From Streptosporangium minutum (GTDB lineage Bacteria > Actinomycetota > Actinomycetes > Streptosporangiales > Streptosporangiaceae), in NCBI RefSeq assembly GCF_002149035.1, contig NZ_NGFP01000069.1:1-35658 (forward strand): a stretch of 35,658 bases of DNA. The letters run 5' to 3'. The notes beneath the pieces were generated by a model, which was not told the origin of the DNA, ran no database searches, and saw nothing but the letters and a program-made list of their open reading frames with translations. Shown here piece by piece: positions 7,527 to 16,691 of the stretch; position 1 is the first letter of the stretch, and each line of letters opens with the position of its first letter. A program made the position numbers and the translations under genes.

Positions 7527-8003
7527 TTGCGTCGCGTTGTCTGCCCGGGGTCGTTCGATCCCGTTACCAACGGTCATCTGGACATCATCGGCCGGGCTTC
7601 CCGGCAGTACGACGAGGTCGTCGTAGCCGTCCTGATCAACATCGAGAAGAAGAGCCTGTTCACGGTCGAGGAACGCATCGAGATGCTCCAGACCGTGACC
7701 AAGGAGTACGGCAACGTCCGCGTGGACAAGTTCCACGGTCTGCTGGTGGACTACTGCAAACAGCAGGAGATCCCCGCCATCGTGAAGGGTCTGCGCGCTG
7801 TCAGCGACTTCGACTACGAGCTCCAGATGGCCCAGCTCAACTACCGGATGTCCGGAGTCGAGACGCTGTTCATGGCGACCGGGCCGGAGGTGTCGTTCCT
7901 GTCGTCCAGCCGTATCAAGGAGATCGTCCGGTACGGCGGGAGCGTGGCCGGGCTGGTCCCCGACCTCGTGCAGGAGCTTCTGGTCGAACGGCTCAGGGGT
8001 TAG
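7527..8003 (+). CDS. coaD: Pantetheine-phosphate adenylyltransferase (PPAT)
   Basis: CoaD transfers AMP from ATP to 4'-phosphopantetheine, the penultimate step of coenzyme A synthesis. The 158-residue protein begins with the nucleotidyltransferase signature CPGSFDPVTNGHLD, in which TNGH (residues 14-17) is the T/HxGH motif. It ends with the second ATP-binding motif, SFLSSSRIKE. The start codon is TTG at 7527, preceded by a weak G-rich site (AGGGGG, 7514-7519). Any other start would remove the first conserved strand, so the TTG is well supported. A TTG start usually lowers translation. Confidence 0.96.
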   Translation: MRRVVCPGSFDPVTNGHLDIIGRASRQYDEVVVAVLINIEKKSLFTVEERIEMLQTVTKEYGNVRVDKFHGLLVDYCKQQEIPAIVKGLRAVSDFDYELQMAQLNYRMSGVETLFMATGPEVSFLSSSRIKEIVRYGGSVAGLVPDLVQELLVERLRG

Positions 8004-8051
8004 CTGCTGGTATTCTCTTGTTTTGGCCTTGCACAACGGCGGTGATTCGCC

Positions 8052-8624
8052 ATGCCTGATGAGAGCGGAATGACTCTGCGTAGCCTTGATCCCCGAGCCC
8101 CCTGGGTAATCTCCACCCATGATCTGGGCAGGCGACCGGGGTCGATGCTCCAGATCACCCGCACTCTCCCGGCACCGGCGGAGATCGGCGTTGACATGAT
8201 CGGTGTCCCCAGGGACGCCGATGTCGAGCTGGAGATCCGGCTTGAGGCGGTCATGGAAGGCGTGCTCGTCACGGGCACGGCGCGAACCCCGCTGCGGGGG
8301 GAGTGCGCACGGTGTCTGGAACCGGTCATCTCGGAAACCGAGGTGGGCTTCCAGGAGCTGTTCTTCTACTCGGCGGAGGATGCCGCCGAGGGTGACTCGC
8401 TCCTCAACGGTGAACTGCTCGATCTCGAGCCCACGTTCCGCGACGCGGTGGTTCTCACACTGCCGTTGAGCCCGGTCTGCAGTGAAGACTGCACGGGGCT
8501 CTGCGTGGAATGCGGGGTCAGGCTCGCGGATGCCGAGCCTGGTCACAAGCACGAGGTGATCGATGCCCGCTGGGCCAAACTGCAAGGTCTGATTCCGGAA
8601 CATAACAACGATCAGGAGAGCTGA
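8052..8624 (+). CDS. DUF177/YceD family protein
   Basis: A 190-residue member of the DUF177 (YceD) family, which sits upstream of rpmF in most bacteria; homologues have been linked to ribosome or 23S rRNA accumulation. After an N-terminal extension there is a beta-rich domain with CARCLEPV. The Cys-rich end reads [13 protein letters not shown], the usual metal-binding-like signature (C-x3-C-x3-C-x2-C). The ATG at 8052 is 48 bases after coaD; in-frame ATG 8070 is an alternative. The stop TGA ends one base before the GTG start of rpmF, so the two genes are almost certainly translationally coupled. Confidence 0.85.
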   Translation: MPDESGMTLRSLDPRAPWVISTHDLGRRPGSMLQITRTLPAPAEIGVDMIGVPRDADVELEIRLEAVMEGVLVTGTARTPLRGECARCLEPVISETEVGFQELFFYSAEDAAEGDSLLNGELLDLEPTFRDAVVLTLPLSPVCSEDCTGLCVECGVRLADAEPGHKHEVIDARWAKLQGLIPEHNNDQES

Positions 8625-8625
8625 C

Positions 8626-8805
8626 GTGGCTGTCCCCAAGCGCAAGATGTCGCGGAGCAACACTCGCTCCCGCAGGTCGCAGTGGAAGGCCGCCGCGGTT
8701 TCGCTCGTGAGCTGCCCCCAGTGCCGCTCGCCGAAGCGTCCGCACGTGGCGTGCCCGACCTGCGGCACTTACAACCGCCGTCAGGTGATCGAGCCCTCCG
8801 CCTGA
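8626..8805 (+). CDS. rpmF: 50S ribosomal protein L32
   Basis: A 59-residue large-subunit protein translated from a GTG one base after the DUF177 stop. It begins [20 protein letters not shown], the conserved opening of bL32. The pairs CPQC and CPTC (residues 30-33 and 43-46) form the zinc ribbon, so this is the zinc-binding version. An AGGAGAG site at 8613-8619, inside the DUF177 gene, serves as ribosome-binding site. The DUF177-rpmF pair is conserved across bacteria. Confidence 0.96.
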   Translation: MAVPKRKMSRSNTRSRRSQWKAAAVSLVSCPQCRSPKRPHVACPTCGTYNRRQVIEPSA

Positions 8806-8825
8806 TCGCATTCTGACTGACGGAT

Positions 8826-8855
8826 GCCGGCCGGGCCCTTCTGGTCCCGGTCGGC
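8826..8855 (+). terminator. Hairpin downstream of rpmF
   Basis: GCCGGCCGGG pairs with CCCGGTCGGC through one G-T pair, giving a 10-bp stem around a 10-base loop, 20 bases after the rpmF stop. The 212-base gap to rnc otherwise shows nothing certain. A terminator or attenuator here would let rpmF be expressed above rnc. Confidence 0.5.
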
Positions 8856-9017
8856 GTCACCGTCTGCACCACAATGCGATGGCGGTCCGCCCGCGGCTGT
8901 GGTGGACGCCGGGGTTCGCGGTAACGCGTACCCTCCCGGCGCCCACCACGTCTTCGGGCAATTCTCGTTCTCCCCTTCGCCATCGCGCATTCGATGAGAA
9001 CCGTGCGAGGAGAAGAC

Positions 9018-9749
9018 GTGGGTACGAGCGTTAAACCGGTGGCCGTCGAGTCCGTCAGGGACGAGCTGGAGCGGATCCTCTCCGTGCGGCTGGATGTCGC
9101 GATCCTGGAGCGGGCGATGACCCACCGCTCCTACGCCTACGAGAACGGCGGCCTGCCCACCAACGAGCGCCTGGAGTTCCTCGGCGACTCGGTGCTGGGC
9201 CTGGTGGTCACCGACACCCTCTACCGCAACCACCCCGACCTGCCCGAGGGGCAGCTGGCCAAGCTCAGGGCCGCGGTGGTCAACATGCGCGCCCTCGCCG
9301 ACGTGGCCCGCACGCTGGGCCTGGGCCGGTTCCTGCGGCTCGGCCGGGGGGAGGAGGGGACCGGGGGGCGCGACAAGTCCTCGATCCTCGCCGACACCCT
9401 TGAGGCGCTCATCGGCTCGGTCTACGTCAACAGGGGCCTGGACGAGGCGTTCCGCGTCGTCCACCTGCTCTTCGACCCCCTCATCACCCGTTCGGCCTCG
9501 CTGGGCGCCGGGCTCGACTGGAAGACCTCGCTCCAGGAGCTCACCGCGTCCGAGTCGCTCGGCGTGCCCGAATACCACGTGGAGGAGAGCGGCCCCGACC
9601 ACGCCAAGTCCTTCACCGCCGTGGTCCTTCTCGGCGGCGAGGAGTACGGCTCCGGGTCCGGCCGTTCGAAGAAAGAGGCCGAGCAGCAGGCCGCCGAGGC
9701 GGCCTGGAACCGGATCCGCCAGGACCGGGACAAGCGCGAAGCCAGCTGA
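9018..9749 (+). CDS. rnc: Ribonuclease III
   Basis: RNase III cleaves double-stranded RNA in rRNA precursor processing and mRNA decay; the actinobacterial enzyme (AbsB in Streptomyces) also affects antibiotic genes. The 243-residue form has the signature [12 protein letters not shown] at 49-60, with its catalytic Glu and Asp. A second acidic cluster lies in [11 protein letters not shown] (about 124-134). The C-terminal double-stranded-RNA-binding domain (about 165-235) has [14 protein letters not shown] chose GTG 9018 because GAGGAGA (9006-9012) lies 5 bases upstream; ATG 8994 in the same frame has no such site. mutM follows after 19 bases. Confidence 0.95.
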   Translation: MGTSVKPVAVESVRDELERILSVRLDVAILERAMTHRSYAYENGGLPTNERLEFLGDSVLGLVVTDTLYRNHPDLPEGQLAKLRAAVVNMRALADVARTLGLGRFLRLGRGEEGTGGRDKSSILADTLEALIGSVYVNRGLDEAFRVVHLLFDPLITRSASLGAGLDWKTSLQELTASESLGVPEYHVEESGPDHAKSFTAVVLLGGEEYGSGSGRSKKEAEQQAAEAAWNRIRQDRDKREAS

Positions 9750-9768
9750 CCCGTTCAAGGAGGGGCAC

Positions 9769-10635
9769 ATGCCCGAGCTGCCCGAGGTCGAGGTCGTACG
9801 GCGTGGCCTGGAGCGCTGGGTGTCCGGGCGGGTCATCGCCCACGCCGAGGTGCTGCACCCGCGGGCGATCCGGCGGCACGTCCCCGGCGCGGAGGAGTTC
9901 TCCTCCCGCCTGAAGGGCCGCACGATCGGCTCCGCCGAACGGCGGGGCAAATACCTCTGGCTGCCCCTGGACGGCTCCGACGCGATCCTGGCGCATCTGG
10001 GGATGAGCGGGCAGCTGCTGGTGGTGGAGCCCGGCTCGGCACCGGAGAGGCATCTCCGCGTCCGGATCGGCTTCACCGACGGCGGCCCCGACCTGCGCTT
10101 CGTCGACCAGCGGACCTTCGGCCACGTGCTGGTGACCGCGATGGCCCACTCCGGTGGCCGGCCCGTGCCGGAACCGATCACGCACATCGCGGCCGACCCG
10201 TTCGAGGAGCACTTCGACGAGGAGCTGTTCGGCCGCCGCCTGCGTACCAGGCAGACCGAGGTCAAGCGGGCGCTCCTGGACCAGACGCTGATCAGCGGAG
10301 TCGGCAACATCTACGCCGACGAGGCGCTCTGGCGGGCCCGGCTGCACGGGGCCCGGCCCACGGGGGCGCTGACCCGGCCGAAGATCGCCGAGCTGCTCGG
10401 CGCCGCCCGCGAGGTGATGGCCGCGGCGCTGTCCGAGGGCGGCACATCCTTCGACAGTCTCTACGTGAATGTCAACGGCGAGAGCGGCTACTTCGACCGG
10501 TCGCTCGCCGTGTACGGCAGGCGGGACGAGCCCTGCCCGAGGTGTGGCGCCCCGATCATCAGGGAGTCGTTCATGAACCGCTCCTCCTACAGCTGTCCCC
10601 GCTGCCAGCCCCGCCCGAGAAGGGCAGGGGCATGA
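9769..10635 (+). CDS. mutM: Formamidopyrimidine-DNA glycosylase (Fpg/MutM)
   Basis: Fpg excises 8-oxoguanine and formamidopyrimidines and nicks the abasic site. The protein (288 aa) starts [14 protein letters not shown]; after Met removal Pro2 is the nucleophile and Glu3 is catalytic. Lys61 in RRGKYLWL is the conserved beta-hairpin lysine. The helix-two-turn-helix region contains [14 protein letters not shown]. The C-terminal zinc finger has Cys256, Cys259, Cys276 and Cys279. An AAGGAGGGG site 4 bases before the ATG fixes the start. The stop overlaps the acylphosphatase ATG (ATGA), and the rnc-mutM-acylphosphatase order is usual in actinobacteria. Confidence 0.96.
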   Translation: MPELPEVEVVRRGLERWVSGRVIAHAEVLHPRAIRRHVPGAEEFSSRLKGRTIGSAERRGKYLWLPLDGSDAILAHLGMSGQLLVVEPGSAPERHLRVRIGFTDGGPDLRFVDQRTFGHVLVTAMAHSGGRPVPEPITHIAADPFEEHFDEELFGRRLRTRQTEVKRALLDQTLISGVGNIYADEALWRARLHGARPTGALTRPKIAELLGAAREVMAAALSEGGTSFDSLYVNVNGESGYFDRSLAVYGRRDEPCPRCGAPIIRESFMNRSSYSCPRCQPRPRRAGA

Positions 10636-10907
10636 CGGGGGTCCGGTTGACCGCCTGGGCCAGGGGCCGTGTGCAGGGCGTGGGTTTCCGCTGGTGGACA
10701 CGGGCGCGGGCGCTGGAGCTCGGCCTGGTCGGCTGGGCGAGGAACACCCCCGACGGGCGGGTGGAGATCGTGGCGGAGGGCTCGCGGGAGGCCTGTACCA
10801 GGCTGCTGGAGTTGCTCCGCGGCGGTGACACGCCGGGTCGTGTCGACGGGGTGGTGGAGCGCTGGAGTGAGGCCAAGGGGGGCTCGGCTGGTTTTGTGGA
10901 GCGTTAA
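10632..10907 (+). CDS. Acylphosphatase
   Basis: A 91-residue alpha/beta sandwich enzyme that hydrolyses carboxyl-phosphate bonds such as acetyl phosphate or 1,3-bisphosphoglycerate. The phosphate-binding loop GRVQGVGFR (residues 12-20) ends in the catalytic Arg20. The second signature [13 protein letters not shown] supplies the catalytic Asn38. The ATG overlaps the mutM stop by four bases, so translation is coupled. The physiological substrate in bacteria is not settled; pta at the other end of the window makes acetyl phosphate but is not linked to this gene. Confidence 0.94.
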   Translation: MTGVRLTAWARGRVQGVGFRWWTRARALELGLVGWARNTPDGRVEIVAEGSREACTRLLELLRGGDTPGRVDGVVERWSEAKGGSAGFVER

Positions 10908-10914
10908 CCGTTCC

Positions 10915-11016
10915 TTTAGCCCCCTAAAATGAGGTATATTTTACCGTTGGGAGTGCCCGTAGGTGCGTCCGAGCGGAGCGTTCAACTTGACCGTCTCCCT
11001 CACCAGTGCGACTCTT
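10915..11016 (+). promoter_or_regulatory. AT-rich candidate promoter region before the 64-aa gene
   Basis: Between acylphosphatase and the next gene, an unusually AT-rich patch contains TAAAAT (10925-10930) and TATATT (10935-10940), either of which could be a -10. A TTGACC hexamer at 10987-10992 could be a -35 with no clear partner. In such GC-rich DNA the patch stands out and probably marks a promoter, but the exact elements are not decidable by eye. Confidence 0.35.
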
Positions 11017-11095
11017 GATAAGAACCACGCGCACCCCTCCCGCGGCAAGAAGTGCGCGAACCAGTCTGGTCACTCAGCGTGGAGGACCCTTAACC

Positions 11096-11290
11096 ATGGC
11101 GAAGGCTCTACTCGGCCACGTCGGCGGTCCTGACCCTCGAATGGTCTCGGAAATGCGCCGTCTCCAGCAGCGTATCCGTGATCTCGAGGCAGAGCTCACC
11201 CGGCTCCAGGCCCAGAACGACGAACTCGCGGCCAGCACCCGTGATGAGGCGTTCACCCGCCTGCAGGATCGTGAGCCGGCCCTCACCTAG
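11096..11290 (+). CDS. Small conserved-looking coiled-coil protein (64 aa)
   Basis: I do not recognise a named family. The 64 residues begin MAKALLGHVGGPDPRMVSEM. A heptad-patterned helix follows at about residues 18-48 (RRLQQRIRDLEAELTRLQAQ), then a short charged tail ending EPALT. Leu, Ile and Ala repeat at a/d spacing, so a dimeric coiled coil is likely; there is no TM segment or signal peptide. A GGAGGA site at 11081-11086 precedes the ATG by 9 bases. It has its own probable promoter region upstream and a hairpin downstream, so it may be a monocistronic gene between acylphosphatase and smc. Confidence 0.75.
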   Translation: MAKALLGHVGGPDPRMVSEMRRLQQRIRDLEAELTRLQAQNDELAASTRDEAFTRLQDREPALT

Positions 11291-11313
11291 GGGCCGGGAC
11301 GAACACACTGTCC

Positions 11314-11337
11314 AGGGACGCTCTCCGGGGCGTCCCT
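11314..11337 (+). terminator. Hairpin downstream of the 64-aa coiled-coil gene
   Basis: AGGGACGC and GCGTCCCT form an 8-bp perfect stem around an 8-base loop, 23 bases after the stop, followed by TGTCAT. This is a reasonable intrinsic terminator for the small gene. Confidence 0.6.
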
Positions 11338-11444
11338 TGTCATATCCGGCGTCACGGACAGCTGTTATGTACGGCGTCATATGTGGCGCGAGAAGGCCAA
11401 CTGCTCCGGTAGCACCCGGCGGCGGCAGGCCGTGTTCCGGCGTA

Positions 11445-11523
11445 CGCCCAGGAGAAATGCGTGGGCCATCCCGGGAGACGCGGGCCATCCCGAGGGAAAT
11501 GCGCGGGCCATCTCAGGAGAAGG
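11445..11523. repeat. Degenerate short tandem repeat with GGGCCATC core
   Basis: GGGCCATC occurs at 11463-11470, 11482-11489 and 11505-11512 (spacing 19 and 23). Each copy is followed by a variant of CCGGGAGA or CAGGAGA, and GGAGAAATGCG-like segments join them. The CCCGGGA element also appears in the 33-bp repeat near 2017-2106, so the two arrays may be related. Both sit in intergenic DNA. Confidence 0.6.
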
Positions 11524-11760
11524 CTGACGGCACGCGGAAACCGCGCGGCAACGACACCCCCGGGCCTTGAGGGCCCTCCCGAACTCCTCATTCCTCCCCG
11601 GGCGAAGCCCGCGGTGTGCGGGCGAGCGTGAGTGAAGAACGGTAGTCTTCCCACGCGGGGCGGGCTGGGCGACGAGGGAGGACACCGGTCGCCGACGCCT
11701 GAGCCGTGACGCGCGGCGCCACGGTCCATGGAGGCGCACCGGGGAGTGGGGGTTTTCTGT

Positions 11761-14700
11761 ATGTATCTGAAGACTCTCACCCTGCGCGGTTTCAAATCCT
11801 TCGCCTCGGCCACCACCCTCCGTTTCGAGCCGGGCATCACCGCGGTCGTCGGCCCCAACGGGTCGGGCAAGTCCAACGTCGTCGACGCCCTGGCGTGGGT
11901 CATGGGCGAGCACAGCGCGAAGTCGCTGCGCGGCGGCAAGATGGAGGACGTCATCTTCGCCGGGACCTCCTCGCGGGCCCCGCTGGGCCGCGCCGAGGTC
12001 ACGCTCACCATCGACAACAGCGACGGCGCGCTGCCGATCGACTACACCGAGGTCACGATCAGCCGCCTGATGTTCCGGGCGGGGCAGAGCGAATACGCCA
12101 TCAACGGCGACACCTGCCGCCTGCTCGACATCCAGGAGCTGCTGTCCGACTCCGGCATCGGCCGCGAGATGCACGTCATCGTCGGGCAGGGCCAGCTCGA
12201 CCAGGTGCTGCACGCCGGGCCCGAGGACCGCCGGGCGTTCATCGAGGAGGCCGCGGGCGTCCTGAAGCACCGCAAGCGCAAGGAGAAGGCGCTGCGGAAG
12301 CTCGACGCGATGCAGGCCAACCTGACCCGCGTCCAGGACCTCGCCACCGAGCTGCGCCGCCAGCTCAAGCCGCTGGGCCGCCAGGCCGAGATCGCCCGCA
12401 AGGCCGCGGTCATCCAGGCCGACCTCCGCGACGCCCGGCTCCGCCTGCTCGCCGACGACGTGCTCACCCTGCGGACCACTCTGGAGCGGGAGACGGCCGA
12501 CGAGGCCGCCGTCCTCGCCCGCCGTACGGTGGTGGAGACCGAGCTGGAGCAGGGCCAGGTCGCGGAGGCCGGGCTGGAGGCCGCGGAGGCCGAGGCCCAG
12601 CCGCGCCTGGCCACCGCTCAGGAGACCTACTTCCGGCTCTCCTCGCTCCGCGAGCGGCTCAGGGGCCTGGCGGGGCTCGCCGCCGAGCGGCACCGCAACG
12701 CCACCGACCCCGCCGTGGAGCGGCGCGGGCGTGACCCGGAGGACTTCGAGCGCGAGGCCGAGGAGGTCCGGGAGCAGGAGCGGGTCCTCGCCGAGCTGCT
12801 CGCCGACGAGGAGGAGTCGCTCGCCAGGGCCGTGGCCCAGCGCGCCGAGACCGAGAGCGCCCTCGCCGCCGAGGAGCGGCGGCTGGCCGCCGAGGCCAGG
12901 GCCGCCGCCGACAGGCGTGAGGGGCTGGCCAGGCTCCGGGGCCAGGTCGGCGCCGTGCGCAGCCGGGCCGGAGCGGCCGAGGAGGAGATCGGCCGGCTGG
13001 CGCGCTCCCTGGAGGAGGCCGAGCAGCGCGCGGAACGCGCCCAGGCCGAGCACGACAGCCAGGAGCAGGCCGACCCGGCCGCCGATCCCGCCCTCGCCGA
13101 GGAGCTGGAGATCGCCCTGGAGGTCGTCGACCAGGCCAGGCAGGCCGTCGAGGCGGCCAGGGCCGTGGTGGAGGAGGCGAAGGCGGCCGTCGCGGGCCCG
13201 AACGCGGGCCTCGGCGCGGCCAAGGCGGCCCTCGGTGCGGCGCGCAAGGCCGACCAGGAGGCGCAGCGCCAGGTCGCCGCGCTGGGGGCCAGGTTCGAGG
13301 CGCTGGAGCTGAGCCTGGCCAGGGGCGCGGACGGTGGCGCGGCGCTGCTCGCCGCCGACCTGGCCGGAGTGCTCGGCCCGGTGGCCACCATGCTGACCGT
13401 CCGGCCGGGCGCCGAGGTGGCCGTCGCCACCGTCCTGGGCGCGGCCGCCGAGGCCGTCGCCGTGGAGTCCCTGCAGAGCGCGGCGGACGCCATCGACTTC
13501 CTCAGGAGTGAGGGCGGCGGCCAGGCCACCCTGGTCATCGCCGCCGACGGGGCGGCGCCCCCGGCGGCCCCCGTGCCGGTGGCCGGTGCCGAATGGGCGA
13601 TCGACCTGGTCACCGTCCCCGCGGAGCTGCGGGCCGCCGCCGCGCACCTGCTGGAGGGCGTGCTGGTCGTCGACGACCTGGCTACCGCCAGGAAGGCGGT
13701 CGACCAGCGGCCGGAGCTGCGGGCCGTCACCCGTTCCGGCGACCTTCTGGGCGCCTACGCGGCCCGGGGCGGCTCGGCCGGCGGCACCTCGGCTCTCCAG
13801 ATGCGTGCCGCCCTGGACGAGGCGGCCGCCGACCTGGCCACGGCCGGGGTGGCCGCCGAACAGGCCGCGACGGTGATGGAGGAGGCCGCCGAGGCCGAGG
13901 CGGAGGCGCAGTCCGCGGTCGAGGCCGCCCAGGCGCGGGTGACCGAGGCGCAGACGGGTGTGCAGACCGCGCAGGCGGGCGTCAACGCGGCGCAGGCCGC
14001 GCTGGACCAGGTCCGGGCCCGGCAGCGCGACGCCGACCAGCGGGTCGCCGCGGCGGCCCGGAGGCTCGCCCAGCTCGGCGCCGCGGCCGAGGCCGCCCGG
14101 GAGGAGTGTGAGCGGCTGGCCGGGGGCGTGCGGGCGGCGCGGGAGGCACGCGACCGGGACGCGGCCGGGCTGACCGAGCTTGAGGAACGGCTCGCCGCCG
14201 CCGAGGAGGGCGAGGGGCTGGAGTCCGAGCCCACCACCGAGATCCGCGACGAGCTCGCCGAGGTCTGCTCGGTGGCCAGGCAGGCCGAGATGGAGGCCCG
14301 CCTGGCCGTACGGACGGCCGAGGAGCGGGTCAGGGGCCTGGAGGGCAAGGCCGACGGCCTGGTGCGCGCGGCCGAGCGGGAGCGCGAGGAGCGCTCCAGG
14401 GCCGCCGACCGGCGCGAGCGGCGGCGCAGGCAGGCGCAGGTCGCCCAGGCGGTGGTCCGGGGGACCGAGCTGACGCTGCGGACGCTGGAGGCCTCACTGG
14501 CGGGCGCCGCGGCCGAGCGCGACGAGGCCGAGCAGGCGCGCGGGCAGATCGACGCCTCGCTCAAGTCCGTCCGGCTCCGGGTCCGTGAGCTCTCCGGCGA
14601 GCTGGACAAGCTGGTCAACCGGGCGCACGGCAGCGAGGTGGCCAGGACCGAGCAGCGGATGCGCCTGGAGCAGCTGGAGACGCGGGCGGTGGAGGAGTTC

Positions 14701-15444
14701 GGCGTCGAGGCCGGCACGCTCATCGCCGAGTACGGCCCGGACGAGCCGGTCCCCACGGGGGACGGCGACCCGGTGCCCTACGTCCGGGAGGAGCAGCAGA
14801 AGCGGGCCAAGGCGGCCGATCGGCAGATGACCCAGCTCGGCAAGGTCAACCCGCTGGCGCTGGAGGAGTTCGCGGCGCTGGAGGAGCGGCACGCCTTCCT
14901 CACCTCGCAGCTGGAGGACCTCAAGAAGACCCGCCGCGATCTGCTGCTGGTGGTCAAGGAGGTGGACGACCGGGTCGAGCAGGTGTTCACCGCCGCCTAC
15001 CACGACGTGGCCCGCGAATTCGAGACGATCTTCACGCGGGTGTTCCCCGGCGGTGAGGGCAGGCTGCTGCTCACCGACCCGGAGAACATGCTGACCACCG
15101 GTGTCGAGGTCGAGGCCCGCCCGCCGGGCAAGAAGGTCAAGCGGCTGTCGCTGCTGTCCGGTGGCGAGCGGTCGCTGACCGCCGTCGCCTTCCTCGTCGC
15201 CATCTTCAAGGCGCGGCCCTCGCCGTTCTACGTGATGGACGAGGTCGAGGCCGCGCTGGACGACACCAACACCCAGCGCCTGCTGACCCTGTTCGAAGAA
15301 CTGCGGCAGACATCACAGATCATCATCATCACCCACCAGAAGCGCACGATGGAGATCGCCGACGCTCTGTACGGGGTGTCGATGCGGGGAGACGGCGTCA
15401 CCCAGGTCATCAGCCAGCGCCTGAGAGAACACGAGGCCGTCTGA
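11761..15444 (+). CDS. smc: Chromosome segregation protein SMC
   Basis: SMC is the core ATPase of the SMC-ScpAB condensin that organises and segregates the chromosome. The 1,227-residue protein has Walker A GPNGSGKSN at residues 31-39 and a Q-loop near residue 145 (VGQGQLDQVL). Two very long Ala/Glu/Arg-rich coiled coils flank a hinge at about residues 535-690. The C-terminal signature LSGGERSLTAVAFLV precedes Walker B FYVMDEVEAALDD. The length is normal. The start is ATG 11761, MYLKTLTLRGFKSF, the usual SMC opening. ftsY follows after 49 bases, as in Streptomyces, so the two may be cotranscribed. scpA and scpB are not in the window. Confidence 0.97.
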   Translation: MYLKTLTLRGFKSFASATTLRFEPGITAVVGPNGSGKSNVVDALAWVMGEHSAKSLRGGKMEDVIFAGTSSRAPLGRAEVTLTIDNSDGALPIDYTEVTISRLMFRAGQSEYAINGDTCRLLDIQELLSDSGIGREMHVIVGQGQLDQVLHAGPEDRRAFIEEAAGVLKHRKRKEKALRKLDAMQANLTRVQDLATELRRQLKPLGRQAEIARKAAVIQADLRDARLRLLADDVLTLRTTLERETADEAAVLARRTVVETELEQGQVAEAGLEAAEAEAQPRLATAQETYFRLSSLRERLRGLAGLAAERHRNATDPAVERRGRDPEDFEREAEEVREQERVLAELLADEEESLARAVAQRAETESALAAEERRLAAEARAAADRREGLARLRGQVGAVRSRAGAAEEEIGRLARSLEEAEQRAERAQAEHDSQEQADPAADPALAEELEIALEVVDQARQAVEAARAVVEEAKAAVAGPNAGLGAAKAALGAARKADQEAQRQVAALGARFEALELSLARGADGGAALLAADLAGVLGPVATMLTVRPGAEVAVATVLGAAAEAVAVESLQSAADAIDFLRSEGGGQATLVIAADGAAPPAAPVPVAGAEWAIDLVTVPAELRAAAAHLLEGVLVVDDLATARKAVDQRPELRAVTRSGDLLGAYAARGGSAGGTSALQMRAALDEAAADLATAGVAAEQAATVMEEAAEAEAEAQSAVEAAQARVTEAQTGVQTAQAGVNAAQAALDQVRARQRDADQRVAAAARRLAQLGAAAEAAREECERLAGGVRAAREARDRDAAGLTELEERLAAAEEGEGLESEPTTEIRDELAEVCSVARQAEMEARLAVRTAEERVRGLEGKADGLVRAAEREREERSRAADRRERRRRQAQVAQAVVRGTELTLRTLEASLAGAAAERDEAEQARGQIDASLKSVRLRVRELSGELDKLVNRAHGSEVARTEQRMRLEQLETRAVEEFGVEAGTLIAEYGPDEPVPTGDGDPVPYVREEQQKRAKAADRQMTQLGKVNPLALEEFAALEERHAFLTSQLEDLKKTRRDLLLVVKEVDDRVEQVFTAAYHDVAREFETIFTRVFPGGEGRLLLTDPENMLTTGVEVEARPPGKKVKRLSLLSGGERSLTAVAFLVAIFKARPSPFYVMDEVEAALDDTNTQRLLTLFEELRQTSQIIIITHQKRTMEIADALYGVSMRGDGVTQVISQRLREHEAV

Positions 15445-15458
15445 CCCCCCAGGGGGTC
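15443..15458 (+). terminator. Small inverted repeat at the smc stop
   Basis: GACCCCC, two bases, then GGGGGTC: a 7-bp inverted repeat overlapping the smc stop codon in the 49-base gap before ftsY. It may attenuate readthrough, but with a two-base spacer the effective stem is short. Confidence 0.25.
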
Positions 15459-15493
15459 GGAGCATCCCGGGGCGTCTGGAAAACTGTGGTCTT

Positions 15494-16678
15494 GTGGAAG
15501 CCTATCTCGGCATAATCGCGATCGTTGTCGTCGTCGCCCTGCTTGCGGCAGGCGGCGTGTTCCTGCTGTTCAGGCCGGGAGGCAAGACGGCTCCGCCGCC
15601 GGTCGAGCCGCCCGAGGTGCTGCCGATCCCCAAGGAGGGGGAGCAGGCGCCTCCCCGGGGGGCGACCGACGACGACGCGGCGACCACCACCCTCCCGCCT
15701 CCGCCGGTCAAGCCGGCCGAGCCCGTGGTCGTCGCCCCGGTCATCGAGATCCCGCCGCCCTCCGCCGGCCGGATGGTACGGCTGCGCGCCCGGCTGGCCC
15801 GCTCGCAGAGCACCCTCGGCAAGGGGCTCCTCGAACTGCTCTCCCGGGACCGTCTCGACGACGACACCTGGGACGAGATCGAGGAGACCCTGATCACCGC
15901 GGACGTCGGCGTCGCGCCCACCCGGGCGATGGTCGAGGATCTGCGCACCCGCGTGAAGGTGCTGGGCAGCCGGTCGCCCGCGGAGGTGCGCGGCCTGCTC
16001 AAGGAAGAGCTGCTCACCCAGCTCGGCGTCGACCTCGACCGCACCCTGCACGTCAAGCCGCACGGCGAGCGCCCGGCCGTGGTGCTCGTGGTCGGTGTCA
16101 ACGGCACCGGCAAGACCACCACCACCGGCAAGCTGGCCCGCTCCCTGATCGGTGACGGCAACAAGGTCGTGCTCGGCGCGGCCGACACCTTCCGCGCCGC
16201 CGCCGCCGACCAGCTCCAGACCTGGGGAGACCGGGTCGGGGCCGAGGTCGTGCGCGGTCCCGAGGGGGGCGACCCCGCGTCGATCGCCTTCGACGCCGTG
16301 GCCAAGGGCATCGAGGACAAGGTCGACGTGGTGATCGTGGACACCGCCGGGCGGCTGCACACCAAGACCGGCCTGATGGACGAGCTCGGCAAGGTCAAGC
16401 GCGTCATCGAGAAGAAGGCCACGGTGGACGAGGTCCTGCTCGTCCTCGACGCCACCACCGGCCAGAACGGCATGCGCCAGGCACGGGTGTTCGCCGAGGT
16501 CGTGGACGTCACCGGCATCGCCCTGACCAAGCTCGACGGCACCGCCAAGGGCGGCATCATCATCTCCGTCCAGCGCGAGCTGGGCGTCCCGGTCAAGCTC
16601 GTCGGCCTGGGCGAGGGCCCCGACGACCTGGCCCCGTTCGACGCCGAGGTCTTCGTGGACACGCTCCTCGGCGACTGA
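15494..16678 (+). CDS. ftsY: Signal recognition particle receptor FtsY
   Basis: FtsY is the membrane receptor that docks the SRP-ribosome complex at the Sec translocon and hydrolyses GTP together with Ffh. The 394-residue protein has an N-terminal membrane anchor (about residues 5-26, [20 protein letters not shown]), which is typical of actinobacterial FtsY. A Pro/acidic-rich linker reaches to about 90. The helical N domain and the NG GTPase follow, with G1 [22 protein letters not shown], the DTAGR switch, G4 TKLD and the closing GLGEGPDDL. The start is GTG 15494. It runs convergent to the iron-transport ATPase gene with only 13 bases between stops, so a shared termination zone must lie inside coding DNA. 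Confidence 0.97.
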   Translation: MEAYLGIIAIVVVVALLAAGGVFLLFRPGGKTAPPPVEPPEVLPIPKEGEQAPPRGATDDDAATTTLPPPPVKPAEPVVVAPVIEIPPPSAGRMVRLRARLARSQSTLGKGLLELLSRDRLDDDTWDEIEETLITADVGVAPTRAMVEDLRTRVKVLGSRSPAEVRGLLKEELLTQLGVDLDRTLHVKPHGERPAVVLVVGVNGTGKTTTTGKLARSLIGDGNKVVLGAADTFRAAAADQLQTWGDRVGAEVVRGPEGGDPASIAFDAVAKGIEDKVDVVIVDTAGRLHTKTGLMDELGKVKRVIEKKATVDEVLLVLDATTGQNGMRQARVFAEVVDVTGIALTKLDGTAKGGIIISVQRELGVPVKLVGLGEGPDDLAPFDAEVFVDTLLGD

Positions 16679-16691
16679 CCACCGGCCGGGT

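Larger units (their letters stand above)
11291..11760. other. 470-base gap before smc
   Basis: No gene is supported here. The gap holds a terminator hairpin at 11314-11337 and a short-unit repeat cluster at 11445-11523. The last 60 bases lead into smc and have a GGGGAG site about 16 bases before its ATG. The frames open through this gap on the minus strand are extensions of the smc antisense shadow. Confidence 0.6.

Noticed and set aside
11377-13647. A 756-codon minus-strand frame across smc and its leader
   Set aside because: Shadow of smc; low-complexity Gly/Leu/Gln/Arg composition with no domain.
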